64,000 bases of DNA, from positions 1 through 64,000 of the forward strand of contig CAZVYY010000013.1 in assembly GCA_964630775.1 (NCBI GenBank), given 5' to 3'. Of this stretch, positions 53,744-63,012 are shown piece after piece. Origin of the DNA: Anaeroglomus sp964630775. Lineage in GTDB: Bacteria > Planctomycetota > Phycisphaerae > Sedimentisphaerales > Anaerohalosphaeraceae. The notes beneath the pieces were generated by a model, which had not been told where the DNA came from, made no database searches, and saw only the letters and a list, made by a program, of their open reading frames with translations. Within the stretch, counting starts at the first letter, position 1. Every line of letters starts with the position of its first letter. Made by a program: the position numbers and the translations under genes.

Positions 53744-56458
53744 CTATGATAATTTATCTGTAATTAATCTCTTTGCAGCACTGATGGCCTCGTCAATTTT
53801 GGCCGGGTCCTTGCCGCCGGCCTGGGCAAACTGCGGACGTCCGCCGCCGCCGCCGCCGACAATCGGAGCAATCTGCTTGACAATATCGCCTGCCGAGACC
53901 TTCTTGATTAAATCATCCGTCACCCCGGCAAACAGCATCACCTTGCCGTCTCCGTCAGCCATCGCCAGCACCACCACCGCCGAGCCCGCTTTGGCCCGCA
54001 GACTGTCAATTAAACTGCGCGCCTGATCGACCCCCAGCGCCGGGATCGATTCCGCAATCACCACAGTATTGCCCTGCTTTTGCGACCTGGCCAGCAGATC
54101 ATCCGCCGATACCTGGGCCGAAGCAACTGCCGCCGCCCCGCTCTTTAATTGTTTGGTCAGCGACTTGTTATCTTCCATGATTTTCGTCACGCGAGCCGTA
54201 ATCTGATCCGCCGGAACTTTGAGCATCCCGACCAGTTCATCCACAATCGCGTTGCGGCTCATCAGGTGTTCAACCAGTTTGGTCCCGGTCAATGCTGTGA
54301 TACGCCGCACACCCGCCGAAACACTTTCCTCTTTCAGGATTCCGAAACCGCCGATTTCCGACGTGTTGGACACATGCGTTCCGCCGCAGAATTCCTTGCT
54401 GAAGGCCTCATTAAGATGGGCTTTATCCGAAGCCCCAATCCCAATCACCCGGACCACATCCCCGTATTTCTCTCCAAACAGGGCCATCGCACCCAGTTTT
54501 TTGGCCTCGTCAATCGGCAGGCTCACACACGTCACCGGCATCCCCGCCGCAATCTTCTGATTGACCAGCGTCTGAATTTCCGCCGACTGTTCCTGCGTCA
54601 ATCCTTTGGGCCAGGTATAATCAAACCGCAGGTAATCCGGACACACCGCACTGCCCTGCTGTTTGACCGAATCACCCAGCACTTTTTGCAGCGCCCATTG
54701 CAAAATGTGTGTCGCGGTATGATTCCTCCGGCTGGCCTGACGATCTTTATAAACACTCATCGTCACCACATCCCCGGCACCAAGACCGCCGCTGTGCAGC
54801 CGTCCCTTGTGAAGCACGCAGTTGCCGACTTTTTCCGTCCCTTCAACAATAAATTCCCAGTCGTCGCCGCGGATGATGCCTTCATCACCAACCTGCCCGC
54901 CGGATTCGGCATAAAAACAGGTCTTATCCAGAACCAGTGCCGCTGGCTTGTTGGTATCTTCAAACTCACCTTCTGCGGCAAAGCCTTCCTGCGTGACCCA
55001 ACCCAGAACCTTGCCCTGGCAGATATCGGTTTCATATTTGGCCGCATCATCGGTTGTCGGAAGCTGAACATTGGACAGGCTGGCCGCCAGCGATACACCC
55101 TTCTGGGCCGCACGCGCCCGCTCTTTCTGCTGATCCATCAGCTTGACAAACAGCTCCGTATCCACCTTCAGTCCCCGCTCGCGGGCCATCAATTCCGTCA
55201 AGTCCAGCGGGAAACCGAATGTATCGTAAAGCTGGAAGGCATCTTCACCGCAAACAGTTTTAGTCTTGGTCTTTTCCGCTTTGTCCGCAGCCCCGGCAAA
55301 CAACTCCAGCCCGCGGTCCAGCGTCCTGCCGAACGAAGTCTCTTCCGATTGAATCACACTGGCAACAAAATCCCCGCGTCCCTTGAGTTCCGCAAACGCC
55401 TCGCCCATCTCCCGCACCAGCACCGGCACCAGCTTATACATGAATGGCTCATGTGCCCCCAGATTCCGCCCAAAACGTGCCGCACGACGCAGCAGCCGGC
55501 GAATCACATACCCCCGCCCATCATTGGACGGCGACACACCATCGGTTATCGCAAACGTCAGCGTTCGGATATGGTCGGCAATCACGCGGAACGCATTGTC
55601 GGTTTTATTGCCTAACTGCGAGGTATATTTCTTTTTTGTAATATCCTGTACCGCCGTGATAATCGGCATGAACAGGTCGGTGTCATAGTTGCTGGTTTTG
55701 TTCTGCAGAACCGAACATACCCGTTCCAGCCCCGCCCCGGTATCGATGTAATTGGCCTTGAGCCGTTCCAGTGAGCTGTCCGGCTTGCGATTGTATTGAA
55801 TGAAGACCAGGTTCCACAGTTCCATAAATCGGGCACAGCCGCCGTTGACCTTGCAGACATGGCCGGGAATATGTTTCATATCGCAGCGGTCTGGACCGAG
55901 GTCAATATGGATTTCACTGCAAGGCCCGCACGGCCCGGTATGTCCCATCTCCCAGAAATTGTCTTTCTTGCTGCAGAACAAGACCTTTTCCTTGGGCAGC
56001 GGGGTCAGCTTTGTCCACAACTCCGCCGCCTCCGTATCCGGCTCGGACCCGTCGGTCTTATCCCCGCCAAACACCGTCGCCCAAAGCCGGCTCGGATCAA
56101 TCCCATAAACCTCGGTCAGCAGCTTCCAGGCCCACGCAATCGATTCGGCCTTAAAGTAATCCCCGAAAGACCAGTTGCCCAGCATCTCAAAGAACGTATG
56201 GTGATAGGTATCCAGCCCCACTTCCTCAAGGTCATTGTGCTTGCCGCTGACCCGGATGCACTTCTGGCTGTTGGCCGCACGTTTCCACTTGGCCTTGGCA
56301 TGCCCCAGGAAGATATCCTTGAACTGATTCATCCCCGCATTGGTAAACAGCAGGGTCTCGTCTCCGACAGGCACCACAGGCCAGCTCGGCACAAAGGTAT
56401 GCCCCTGGCTCTTGAAAAACTCGATAAACGATCCGCGAATCTCTTTGGACGTAAGCAT
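53744..56458 (-). CDS. alaS: Alanyl-tRNA synthetase
   Basis: 904 residues from ATG 56458, about 50 bases after the promoter start; a TTG 18 bases further upstream is an unlikely alternative. Class II aaRS core: FVPSWPVVPVGDETLLFTNAGMNQFKDIFLG, TYHHTFFEMLGNWSFGDYFK, GCARFMELWNLVFIQYNR, DTGAGLERV, followed by the editing domain (NHTATHILQWALQKVLG with HxxxH; CGGTHVSNTSEIG with CxxxH) and a C-terminal DHHA1 domain with the glycine run near GGGGGGRPQFAQAGG. Complete and unremarkable. Confidence 0.97.
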   Translation of the reverse strand: MLTSKEIRGSFIEFFKSQGHTFVPSWPVVPVGDETLLFTNAGMNQFKDIFLGHAKAKWKRAANSQKCIRVSGKHNDLEEVGLDTYHHTFFEMLGNWSFGDYFKAESIAWAWKLLTEVYGIDPSRLWATVFGGDKTDGSEPDTEAAELWTKLTPLPKEKVLFCSKKDNFWEMGHTGPCGPCSEIHIDLGPDRCDMKHIPGHVCKVNGGCARFMELWNLVFIQYNRKPDSSLERLKANYIDTGAGLERVCSVLQNKTSNYDTDLFMPIITAVQDITKKKYTSQLGNKTDNAFRVIADHIRTLTFAITDGVSPSNDGRGYVIRRLLRRAARFGRNLGAHEPFMYKLVPVLVREMGEAFAELKGRGDFVASVIQSEETSFGRTLDRGLELFAGAADKAEKTKTKTVCGEDAFQLYDTFGFPLDLTELMARERGLKVDTELFVKLMDQQKERARAAQKGVSLAASLSNVQLPTTDDAAKYETDICQGKVLGWVTQEGFAAEGEFEDTNKPAALVLDKTCFYAESGGQVGDEGIIRGDDWEFIVEGTEKVGNCVLHKGRLHSGGLGAGDVVTMSVYKDRQASRRNHTATHILQWALQKVLGDSVKQQGSAVCPDYLRFDYTWPKGLTQEQSAEIQTLVNQKIAAGMPVTCVSLPIDEAKKLGAMALFGEKYGDVVRVIGIGASDKAHLNEAFSKEFCGGTHVSNTSEIGGFGILKEESVSAGVRRITALTGTKLVEHLMSRNAIVDELVGMLKVPADQITARVTKIMEDNKSLTKQLKSGAAAVASAQVSADDLLARSQKQGNTVVIAESIPALGVDQARSLIDSLRAKAGSAVVVLAMADGDGKVMLFAGVTDDLIKKVSAGDIVKQIAPIVGGGGGGRPQFAQAGGKDPAKIDEAISAAKRLITDKLS

Positions 56459-56514
56459 AAGTTCTTTCTTGGTCAAATTTTAGTTCACTAACAGCTAATA
56501 AAAAATTAGGGAGT

Positions 56515-56543
56515 ATTATAGCTTTTTTCAGCAGAATGTCCAA
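56515..56543 (-). promoter_or_regulatory. alaS promoter
   Basis: On the minus strand: TTGGAC (56538-56543), 17-base spacer, perfect TATAAT (56515-56520). The expected start near 56508 gives a 50-base leader. It lies between the recA terminator and alaS, so alaS is transcribed independently of recA. Confidence 0.7.
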
Positions 56544-56589
56544 AGAATTATTACCGGATACTGCACATCCTGTAAATCCAGCCAAAAAC

Positions 56590-56631
56590 AAAAAAAGGGC
56601 ATCTTGTCGATAGGATAAAGACAAGATGCCC
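56590..56631 (-). terminator. recA terminator
   Basis: On the minus strand GGGCATCTTGTC (56620-56631) pairs perfectly with GACAAGATGCCC (56597-56608), 11-base loop, followed by a T7 run (56590-56596). It lies 24 bases after the recA stop. Confidence 0.88.
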
Positions 56632-56654
56632 TGAATACAGCTTTATTCGAATAC

Positions 56655-57758
56655 CTATTGGCTCAATCCCTTGGCCTCAAGCACTTTGGCCCGGATTTCG
56701 TCAACCAGGTCCTTGTGTTCCACCAGGTATTGCTTGGCGTTGTCCCGGCCCTGGCCGAGCTTGTTTTCACCATAGGTGAACCACGCCCCGCTCTTGTTGA
56801 CGACATTGATTTCCGCCGCCATATCCAGCAGGTCGCCTTCGGAACTGATGCCGCTGTCGAACATGATGTCGAATTCCGAGGTCTTAAATGGTGCGGCGAC
56901 CTTGTTTTTCACCACGCGGGCCCGGACGCGGTTGCCGATGGCCTCGCCCTTGGCATCCTGAATAGTCGAAACACGCCGAACATCCACACGCACCGAAGCA
57001 TAGAACTTCAACGCATTGCCGCCGGTGGTGGTTTCAGGATTGCCGAACATCACACCGATCTTCATGCGAATCTGGTTGATGAAAATCACGCAGGTCTTGC
57101 TCTTGCTGATGACGCCGGTCAGCTTGCGAAGGGCCTGACTCATCAGTCGGGCCTGCAGGCCGACATGGCTTTGTCCCATCTCGCCCTGAAGCTCAGCCGC
57201 GGGAACCAGGGCTGCCACCGAGTCGATAACGATAATATCCACGGCATTGGATTTGACCAGCATCTCGGCAATATCCAGGGCTTGTTCGCCGGTGTCGGGC
57301 TGGCTGATGAGCAAATTGCTGATATTGACGCCCAGCTTGCGGGCCCACGTCGTATCCAGGGCATGTTCGGCATCGATAAACGCCGCCACGCCGCCGCTTT
57401 TCTGGGCATTGGCAATGACATGCAGGGCAAGGGTGGTCTTGCCGGAGGATTCAGGGCCATAGAATTCAATGATTCTGCCGCGAGGAATGCCCGCCCCGCC
57501 CAGGGCGATATCCAGCGACAGCGCCCCGGTGCTGATACCGTCGATTTTTTTGACGACGGATTCATCCATCTTCATAATCGAGCCGGTGCCATACTGCTTC
57601 TCGATCTGGGCAATCGCCCGATCCAGGGCTTCATTCTTAACTCCCGGACGTTCGGCTTTTTCCGCCTTTTCCGTCTTGGGTTTTTCATGTTCAACCTTGA
57701 CAGGTTCCTTGGCTTTGGGTTGAGTTTTTTCTGCGATAGGTTTCTTTTTGAACGCCAT
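56655..57758 (-). CDS. recA: Recombinase RecA with a lysine-rich N-terminal extension
   Basis: 367 residues from ATG 57758 (GGAG upstream). The core starts around residue 42 (NEALDRAIAQIEKQYGTGSIMKM). Walker A GPESSGKTT at 101-109, against 66-73 in E. coli RecA; Walker B LLISQPDTGEQAL...IIVIDSVAALVP; L2 GNPETTTGGNALKFYASVR. Homologous recombination and SOS co-protease. The first 41 residues are a K/E/P-rich tail (EKTQPKAKEPVKVEHEKP...) with no counterpart in typical RecA. No LexA box was confidently seen. Confidence 0.96.
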   Translation of the reverse strand: MAFKKKPIAEKTQPKAKEPVKVEHEKPKTEKAEKAERPGVKNEALDRAIAQIEKQYGTGSIMKMDESVVKKIDGISTGALSLDIALGGAGIPRGRIIEFYGPESSGKTTLALHVIANAQKSGGVAAFIDAEHALDTTWARKLGVNISNLLISQPDTGEQALDIAEMLVKSNAVDIIVIDSVAALVPAAELQGEMGQSHVGLQARLMSQALRKLTGVISKSKTCVIFINQIRMKIGVMFGNPETTTGGNALKFYASVRVDVRRVSTIQDAKGEAIGNRVRARVVKNKVAAPFKTSEFDIMFDSGISSEGDLLDMAAEINVVNKSGAWFTYGENKLGQGRDNAKQYLVEHKDLVDEIRAKVLEAKGLSQ

Positions 57759-57883
57759 AATCAATTGCTCCTGTAGAGTACGTTGATTGAGTCTGATAGT
57801 TCCTGTTATATATATTGACGCGGCGATTGCAGAGTAACGTTCCCCTGCGACCGCCCGCGGCAAAAGCATGCCCATCGGGTCGT

Positions 57884-58444
57884 TTATTTCAACATCGTCC
57901 GCTGTACCACGGTATAAGTGGGACCGCCGCCGGACAGATGGCTTTCAAACACACATACCGAATCCACAAAACTGCCGCCGAACGGCTCGTCACGAAAGGG
58001 ATCGATTTTCCGCTTCAGGTCGTCACCGGCTGCAGGCAGCTTCACCCGGCACAGTGTCAGATGCCCGGCAAACTCCCGGTTTTCCACCGGCCAGCCGGCC
58101 TTCTCAAAGCCGTCCTGAATATCCCGCTGCAGAGCCTTCAGGGCTGGATTGAGCGTGATGCCTGCCCAGCCAACCCGCACCGGTTTGCCAAAGGTGCCAA
58201 GCCCCTTGACTTCAAGGTCAAATCCCTGATGGGCACCGGCCGCCTGTTCCACAATCCGGCACACGTCCATCACTCGCTGGTCTTCGGTTTCTCCCAGAAA
58301 GACCAGCGTCAGGTGTGTATTTTCCGGCTCTACCCACTTGATGCCGCCTTTGACAGTACCGATTTCCCGACGCAGCCGCTGACGCATCTTCTCAATCCGC
58401 TCCCTGACGGCAGCTTCGATTTCTATGGCTACAAATAACCGCAT
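57884..58444 (-). CDS. thpR: RNA 2',3'-cyclic phosphodiesterase ThpR (LigT family)
   Basis: 186 residues. Two HxTx motifs of the 2H phosphoesterase superfamily: HLTLVFLGE (near residue 44) and HLTLCRVK (near residue 128), in a fold with RLFVAIEIE at the start. It opens 2',3'-cyclic phosphates; the natural substrate is uncertain. Same strand as recA and the PfkB kinase. Confidence 0.85.
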   Translation of the reverse strand: MRLFVAIEIEAAVRERIEKMRQRLRREIGTVKGGIKWVEPENTHLTLVFLGETEDQRVMDVCRIVEQAAGAHQGFDLEVKGLGTFGKPVRVGWAGITLNPALKALQRDIQDGFEKAGWPVENREFAGHLTLCRVKLPAAGDDLKRKIDPFRDEPFGGSFVDSVCVFESHLSGGGPTYTVVQRTMLK

Positions 58445-58491
58445 CGAATCCTTTCCACGCCGGGCGACAGACTGTTCAGCAATCGCTAAAA

Positions 58492-59397
58492 CTAAAACTG
58501 TGTAATTCGCCGGAGATGATCGAACCGATCATCAATCGTCTGCCGCGTGGCATTTTTAATACCATGGATTGAAAAATCACCGATGGTAAATGACGCAACC
58601 ACCGTCCCGTAAACCATCGCGTTACGCAGACTGATAACATCCACCCGCCCCGCCGAAGCCAGATATCCCATCATGCCGCCTGCGAAGGAATCCCCCGCAC
58701 CGGTCGGGTCAATGACCACCGGAGTCGGATAGGCCGGCAGGAGAAAACAATCCCCTTCCTTGTTATACATCATCGAGCCGTGCTCGCCTTTTTTGATAAT
58801 CACCACACGCGGTCCCATCCCCAGGATTTCTTTGGCCGCGGTCACCAGGTTTCGCTGTCCGGTCAGCAGTTTCGCTTCACCTTCGTTGAGAATGAGCATG
58901 TCAATGCGATCCAGCAGTTCACGCAAATCCTCGTTGGCCGTAACGATCCAGTGATTCATCGTATCGGCGGCAACAAAAGACGGGCTGCCAAGCTGATCCA
59001 GCAACTGCATCTGCAGCGCCGGGGCGGTATTGGCCAGAAACACATACTCGCAATTGCGATACGAATCCGGCACATGCGGCGGATCTTCCGCCAGCACATT
59101 CAAATCCACGGATTCGGTATGGGCGGAGTTCATATCCCCTTCGTAAGAGCCGCTCCAGCGGAAGGTCTTGCTGCCCTTGCGGACTTCCAGACCTTCAAGA
59201 TCCACCTTACGGTCGCCAAATATGTCTTTAAAATTAAAGGGACAATCCTCACCGACAACACCGAGAAACTTGATTTCGGTAAAAAATCCTGCTCCCATCG
59301 TGAAATGCACCGACGAACCGCCAATGCAGTCCTTGTTGAATCCATAAGGTGTTCTGACGGTATCAATACCAATTGAACCTGTGACTAAAAGAGACAT
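58492..59397 (-). CDS. PfkB-family sugar/nucleoside kinase
   Basis: 301 residues. N-terminal GSIGIDTVRTPYG...GGSSVHFTMGAGFF is the PfkB substrate loop; the C-terminal signature DPTGAGDSFAGGMMGYLA carries the catalytic Asp and anion hole, and VVIIKKGEHGSMM precedes it. Transfers phosphate to a sugar, nucleoside or related alcohol; the substrate cannot be told. It follows gltX by 16 bases. Confidence 0.83.
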   Translation of the reverse strand: MSLLVTGSIGIDTVRTPYGFNKDCIGGSSVHFTMGAGFFTEIKFLGVVGEDCPFNFKDIFGDRKVDLEGLEVRKGSKTFRWSGSYEGDMNSAHTESVDLNVLAEDPPHVPDSYRNCEYVFLANTAPALQMQLLDQLGSPSFVAADTMNHWIVTANEDLRELLDRIDMLILNEGEAKLLTGQRNLVTAAKEILGMGPRVVIIKKGEHGSMMYNKEGDCFLLPAYPTPVVIDPTGAGDSFAGGMMGYLASAGRVDVISLRNAMVYGTVVASFTIGDFSIHGIKNATRQTIDDRFDHLRRITQF

Positions 59398-59413
59398 TCT
59401 CCGAGACCTCCTG

Positions 59414-61036
59414 TTACGAGTTAAACTTAGTTATGGTTAATGCAATCCGTTTTAATGTTCGATCCAGACCGAGAATATCGACTGTATCAAAGATTGGCGG
59501 GCTGATCGTTGTACCTGTCAATGCCACCCGCAGCGGCTGTGCGATCTTGCCAAGGCCAACCTGCTTCTGTTCCGCAATGCCCCGCAGCAGATTCTCAATC
59601 GACTCTGCAGTCACCTCGGGAAGCGATTTTAAGCCCTCAGCAATGATACTTAGCATAACCAGCCCGTCGTTTTTGAGCAAGACCTTTTTGACGGCCTCAT
59701 CATCATAAAGTATGGCATCGTCCGCCATAAATGCGAATCGACACTTCTGTTCGATCTGCTCAAGGGTACGGGCACCCTCATTCACCTTCAGGAGTCGCGA
59801 CAGCAAGGCGTCGTCGGCCTGTGCGACCGGAGAATTATTTTCTTTCAGATAGGCCTTGAAATACCCCAAAAGCCTATCCGGTTTACACAATTTGATATGT
59901 TCGGTATTGAATGCCAGCAGTTTCTTGCGGTCGAACAGACTGTTGCTCTTGTTGACCCGCGACAGGTCGAAAGATGCGGTCATCTCCTCAACCGTCATAA
60001 TCTCCCGCTGGTCGCCGGGGTTCCAGCCCAGCAGGGCCAGAAAATTCACCAATGTCTCCGGCAAATATCCGCTTCTGAGGAAATCCACAATATTGATTTC
60101 CGGCAGATGCACCCCGGCATAGGCCGCCATCGCATCGACAACCGGCATATCGGGGGTGGAGTCCCCGGCAAGAAAGCTCTGAACAGACCCAAGATCAGTT
60201 CCGCCGGCGGCTGCCATTGCGGCCAAGTCGATGCTGCTGCGTGATTTAACAGCATCCTTGAGTACTTTAGCCCGCTCACGCTTGCTCAGTTTGCCGCCGC
60301 CTTCGCTGACAATCACCGGCAGATGGGCATAGACAGGCGTGCGGAAGCCAAGGGCCTGCTGCAGCAACTGGTGATTGGGGGTATTCATCAGGTGTTCCTG
60401 GCCGCGAATGACGTGAGTAACATTCATCAATTGGTCATCAATGACCACCGCAAAATGATAAGTTGGGAAACCATCGCTTTTAACAATAATAAAATCACTG
60501 AGTTCGGCAGGGTCAAACTGCACCTGGCCGCGAATCTCATCCTGAATAATAACCGGCTTGCTCTGGTCCACCGCAAAGCGAATGGTGACCGGGCGGCCTT
60601 CGGATTGTGCCTTTTTGACATCCGATTCATCGGGAAAACGGGCCGGACGGGGGTAAACGCTTTTCCGCTTTTGAGCCTCGGCCTGCTTGCGCATCGCATC
60701 CAGTTCTTCGGAGGTATCGAAGCAATAATATGCCTTACCCTGATCGACAAGCTGATGTGCAAATTTTGTATATATCTCAAGACGCTGTGACTGGAGATAA
60801 GGACCGTTCGGGCCGTCTTTATCCGGACCTTCGTCCCAGTCAATGCCCATCCATTTCAGGTCCTCAAGAACCTGAGCAGTGGCCGTCGGGGTGTTGCGTT
60901 TGACGTCGGTATCCTCAATACGCAGCAGGAACTTGCCGCCCATGCGTCGAGCCAGCAGCCAGTTGAACAGAGCTGTCCTCGCCCCGCCGACATGCAGGTA
61001 GCCGGTCGGCGATGGCGCAAATCGTGTTACTATCAT
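59414..61036 (-). CDS. gltX: Glutamyl-tRNA synthetase with insertion after KLSKR
   Basis: 540 residues, longer than the usual 470-500. HIGH-type motif FAPSPTGYLHVGGARTALFNWLLAR; KMSKS-type motif GGGKLSKRERAK at 247-257. Between KLSKR (249-253) and the conserved GYLPETLVNFLALLGW (323 on) there are about 70 residues where about 10-15 are normal, so an insertion of 55-60 residues interrupts the loop after the signature. Similar insertions occur in planctomycete enzymes as far as I recall. Whether it is Glu-specific or non-discriminating cannot be judged. Confidence 0.94.
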   Translation of the reverse strand: MIVTRFAPSPTGYLHVGGARTALFNWLLARRMGGKFLLRIEDTDVKRNTPTATAQVLEDLKWMGIDWDEGPDKDGPNGPYLQSQRLEIYTKFAHQLVDQGKAYYCFDTSEELDAMRKQAEAQKRKSVYPRPARFPDESDVKKAQSEGRPVTIRFAVDQSKPVIIQDEIRGQVQFDPAELSDFIIVKSDGFPTYHFAVVIDDQLMNVTHVIRGQEHLMNTPNHQLLQQALGFRTPVYAHLPVIVSEGGGKLSKRERAKVLKDAVKSRSSIDLAAMAAAGGTDLGSVQSFLAGDSTPDMPVVDAMAAYAGVHLPEINIVDFLRSGYLPETLVNFLALLGWNPGDQREIMTVEEMTASFDLSRVNKSNSLFDRKKLLAFNTEHIKLCKPDRLLGYFKAYLKENNSPVAQADDALLSRLLKVNEGARTLEQIEQKCRFAFMADDAILYDDEAVKKVLLKNDGLVMLSIIAEGLKSLPEVTAESIENLLRGIAEQKQVGLGKIAQPLRVALTGTTISPPIFDTVDILGLDRTLKRIALTITKFNS

Positions 61037-61213
61037 GATATACCTCTTCTTTCAGTTCAAAAATTGGAATAGAGGAGTGTAAGCGAGCCGACCCCTAAAG
61101 TCAAGGACAGACCCTGCACCGAAATTGCGACTCATACACTCCACTATCCCACTCCTCTGCCGCTCGTAAAATTGGAACCACCGATTTCACCGATTACACA
61201 TAGAATTCATTTC

Positions 61214-61403
61214 CAAATTGGGTTCGTTTGGCCGGACAACGTCCGAGTTTATGCCGCGGGTTACCCCGTGGTAACGTAGCCCGACATAGCCGCGACGGAC
61301 CAAAATTGGGTTCTTTTGGGTGGCCAATGGCCACTTCTGTGCCGCGAGAAAGCCTCGGGTAACGCCGAGCTCGACATAGCCGCGATTAACCCCAATTGGG
61401 TTC
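61214..61403. repeat. Imperfect tandem repeat, unit about 89 bases, 2.1 copies
   Basis: AATTGGGTTC occurs at 61216-61225, 61304-61313 and 61394-61403 (spacings 88 and 90); CGACATAGCCGCGA at 61282-61295 and 61372-61385 (spacing 90). Each unit has AATTGGGTTC, a GGCC-type hairpin, GCCGCG, a GGTAACG stretch and CGACATAGCCGCGA. The third copy is cut after its first 20 bases. Confidence 0.75.
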
Positions 61404-61448
61404 GTTTGGTAAAACATATCAAAATCAAAGAGCAAGAATTAAGAAATC

Positions 61449-61492
61449 CGCCGGAGGCGGAAGGTGATTTACTCTCAAGCACGGAGGCTTGA
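61449..61492. repeat. REP-like palindromic element, copy 1
   Basis: CCGCCGGAGGCGG followed by TCAAGCACGGAGGCTTGA (61475-61492), the latter a near-perfect hairpin TCAAGC/GCTTGA. The same two-part element recurs inverted at 62591-62640, on the other side of the PEP-CTERM gene. Confidence 0.7.
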
Positions 61493-61899
61493 GCTACTAT
61501 GAAATTTGGCTCGCTTGTATTGCGACTTGTTTTGTCCACAACAAGCACCTTTGATCCTGAATTGATGCTGCCTTGCCGCGGTTTCCGGCCAGCCTGCCTT
61601 GTGCAGACTTCCGAGCCTCCGTTTGTATCACGGCTCACAACTGAAAGGAATTATACAGACCTAACAAATACCATACAAGTAAAAAATGAAAAAATTTTAA
61701 AATATTTTTCCCCATGCGGTCATATATCCATATCTCAACTAATATGCATCATTTTCCGGCACAGCCATAGTCAAGCCCCACTTGGCCATGCCACTTTTCG
61801 TTTCTCTCCATTTTTGCTGCATTTTATTTTCATACTGACCCCTGAATGAGATGGTCCGCCCGAGGCGCGGTCAGGGGCCGTTTCGGTGTATTCTCGCGG

Positions 61900-62520
61900 C
61901 TATCCTCGCTTAAAATTTCCACCTCGCCGAATAATCCATCCCGCCATCAGCAGCATCAGCGTCGCCGGCTCCGGGATGACAATTGTCTCAAACGCAAAAT
62001 CCGTATTTGACGTTGTCAGCGGTGATGTGGTATAGTGTCCAAAATACTGTCCGCCTGCATAGACATTCCCCGCCTGCATTCCGTATTGATTCCAGCCGCT
62101 GGTACCGCCGCCGCTTAATTCCTGAATCGTAAAGGCCAGCCGCTGCCCCTGCGTCTGCAGGTACGGTTCATCAAAGAGGATTTCAATCCACTGCGGCTGC
62201 ACACGCAGAATCCCTGTTTTTTGTCTTGTCCCGGAAACCAGAACCTGCGGATTGATCACATTGGAGGCGCTCACCTGATGCAAATCCACCCGGAAATCGC
62301 TGCCGTAGGGTCCGCTTCCCCCTCGCCCCTCAACCATCAAGCGTATGCCGACCAGCAGGCCATCCATGCCGGCCCGAAAGGTCTGGCCGCTCGTGCCATA
62401 GCTAGATAAATCAGCCGTATAAGTGTAATTCGGCTGCGACTGGTCAATCAACCCCCAACCCACCGCCGCCATCCCCAGCCATACCATCGCCATCACCCAC
62501 AGTCTTCTGAAGCAACTCAT
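61900..62520 (-). CDS. PEP-CTERM sorting-domain secreted protein
   Basis: 206 residues. A signal peptide (about 1-23, ending in AVGWG) precedes a beta-rich soluble domain of unknown function (Gly/Tyr-rich, choice-of-anchor type). The C-terminus has VIPEPATLMLLMAGWIIRRGG: Pro-Glu-Pro, a hydrophobic helix and an arginine cluster, the PEP-CTERM signal recognised by exosortase. AAAGGAG lies upstream of the ATG. It is probably exported and anchored or processed at the cell surface. No exosortase in the window. It sits alone in the repeat island. Confidence 0.85.
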   Translation of the reverse strand: MSCFRRLWVMAMVWLGMAAVGWGLIDQSQPNYTYTADLSSYGTSGQTFRAGMDGLLVGIRLMVEGRGGSGPYGSDFRVDLHQVSASNVINPQVLVSGTRQKTGILRVQPQWIEILFDEPYLQTQGQRLAFTIQELSGGGTSGWNQYGMQAGNVYAGGQYFGHYTTSPLTTSNTDFAFETIVIPEPATLMLLMAGWIIRRGGNFKRG

Positions 62521-62590
62521 TCGTCGTTCTCCTTTCTCGTGTTATACTGATCCTGCTTGAAATTTTCCGGTTCGGCCCGACCATTGTGGC

Positions 62591-62640
62591 TCAAGCCTCC
62601 GTGCTTGAGAATAATTCAGCCTCCGCCTCCGGCGGCTTCC
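62591..62640. repeat. REP-like palindromic element, copy 2 (inverted)
   Basis: TCAAGCCTCCGTGCTTGA (62591-62608) then GCCTCCGCCTCCGGCGGC: the reverse complement of copy 1, with the two parts in the same relative order and spacing. Confidence 0.7.
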
Positions 62641-62705
62641 ATAATTTTGATTTTTGCTCTTTGATTTTTAATCTGCTTCTATGTCCCTGCCGTTTTATTC
62701 AACTC

Positions 62706-62726
62706 GTAGGGTGGGCCATGCCCACG
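62706..62726. repeat. GTAGGGTGGGC-type palindrome
   Basis: GTGGGC (62711-62716) CAT GCCCAC (62720-62725) preceded by GTAGG. The same kind of GTAGGGTGGGC...GCCCAC element is seen in many planctomycete and cyanobacterial intergenic regions. Confidence 0.6.
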
Positions 62727-62807
62727 CCGTACTTATTCAACGCATTCCACGGTCAACTCATATCAATTTTTTTCCGACCCGCAGGGTCAAACCCGAATAG
62801 CCCCGTA

Positions 62808-62829
62808 GGGCGCGACCTGCAGGTCGCCC
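62808..62829. repeat. Palindrome CGACCTGCAGGTCG with GGG/CCC flanks
   Basis: CGACCTGCAGGTCG (62813-62826) is self-complementary, flanked by GGG on the left and CCC on the right, preceded by GTA. A smaller hairpin GACCC-GCA-GGGTC lies at 62776-62788. Confidence 0.6.
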
Positions 62830-62920
62830 TTTTCGCTCAATCCCGCCCCAACCCCGAAAGGGGGCGAATGATTTATTGCAGCCCAAGCCTCCGCGGTCGG
62901 GATCATTTTGCTTATTGTAG

Positions 62921-62940
62921 CCCAAGCCTCCGTGCTTGGG
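62921..62940. repeat. REP-like palindrome, copy 3
   Basis: CCCAAGCCTCCGTGCTTGGG, preceded by GTAG, is the copy-2 hairpin with changed but still paired outer bases (compensatory change). A decayed copy precedes it at about 62880-62900. Confidence 0.7.
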
Positions 62941-63012
62941 GTCATTCCGCCTCGCCGCAGGCGATTCCAATCTTTAAATAAACTGGAACACCTTCGGCAA
63001 AGCCCAAATACT

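Larger units (their letters stand above)
61037..61899. other. 863-base gene-free stretch with tandem and palindromic repeats
   Basis: No convincing gene. The left 170 bases have no recognisable feature. 61214-61403 holds a partial tandem repeat (listed separately) and 61449-61492 a palindromic repeat (listed separately). The rest to 61899 is mixed-composition sequence; short open frames running through the repeats look accidental because they read repeated units. Confidence 0.5.

Noticed and set aside
54149..55615. 488-codon open frame opposite alaS
   Set aside because: Shadow of alaS; composition typical of antisense reading.
61261..61638. 125-codon minus-strand frame in the repeat region
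   Set aside because: It reads through two copies of the tandem repeat and into the REP element; no RBS and the peptide repeats follow the DNA repeat.
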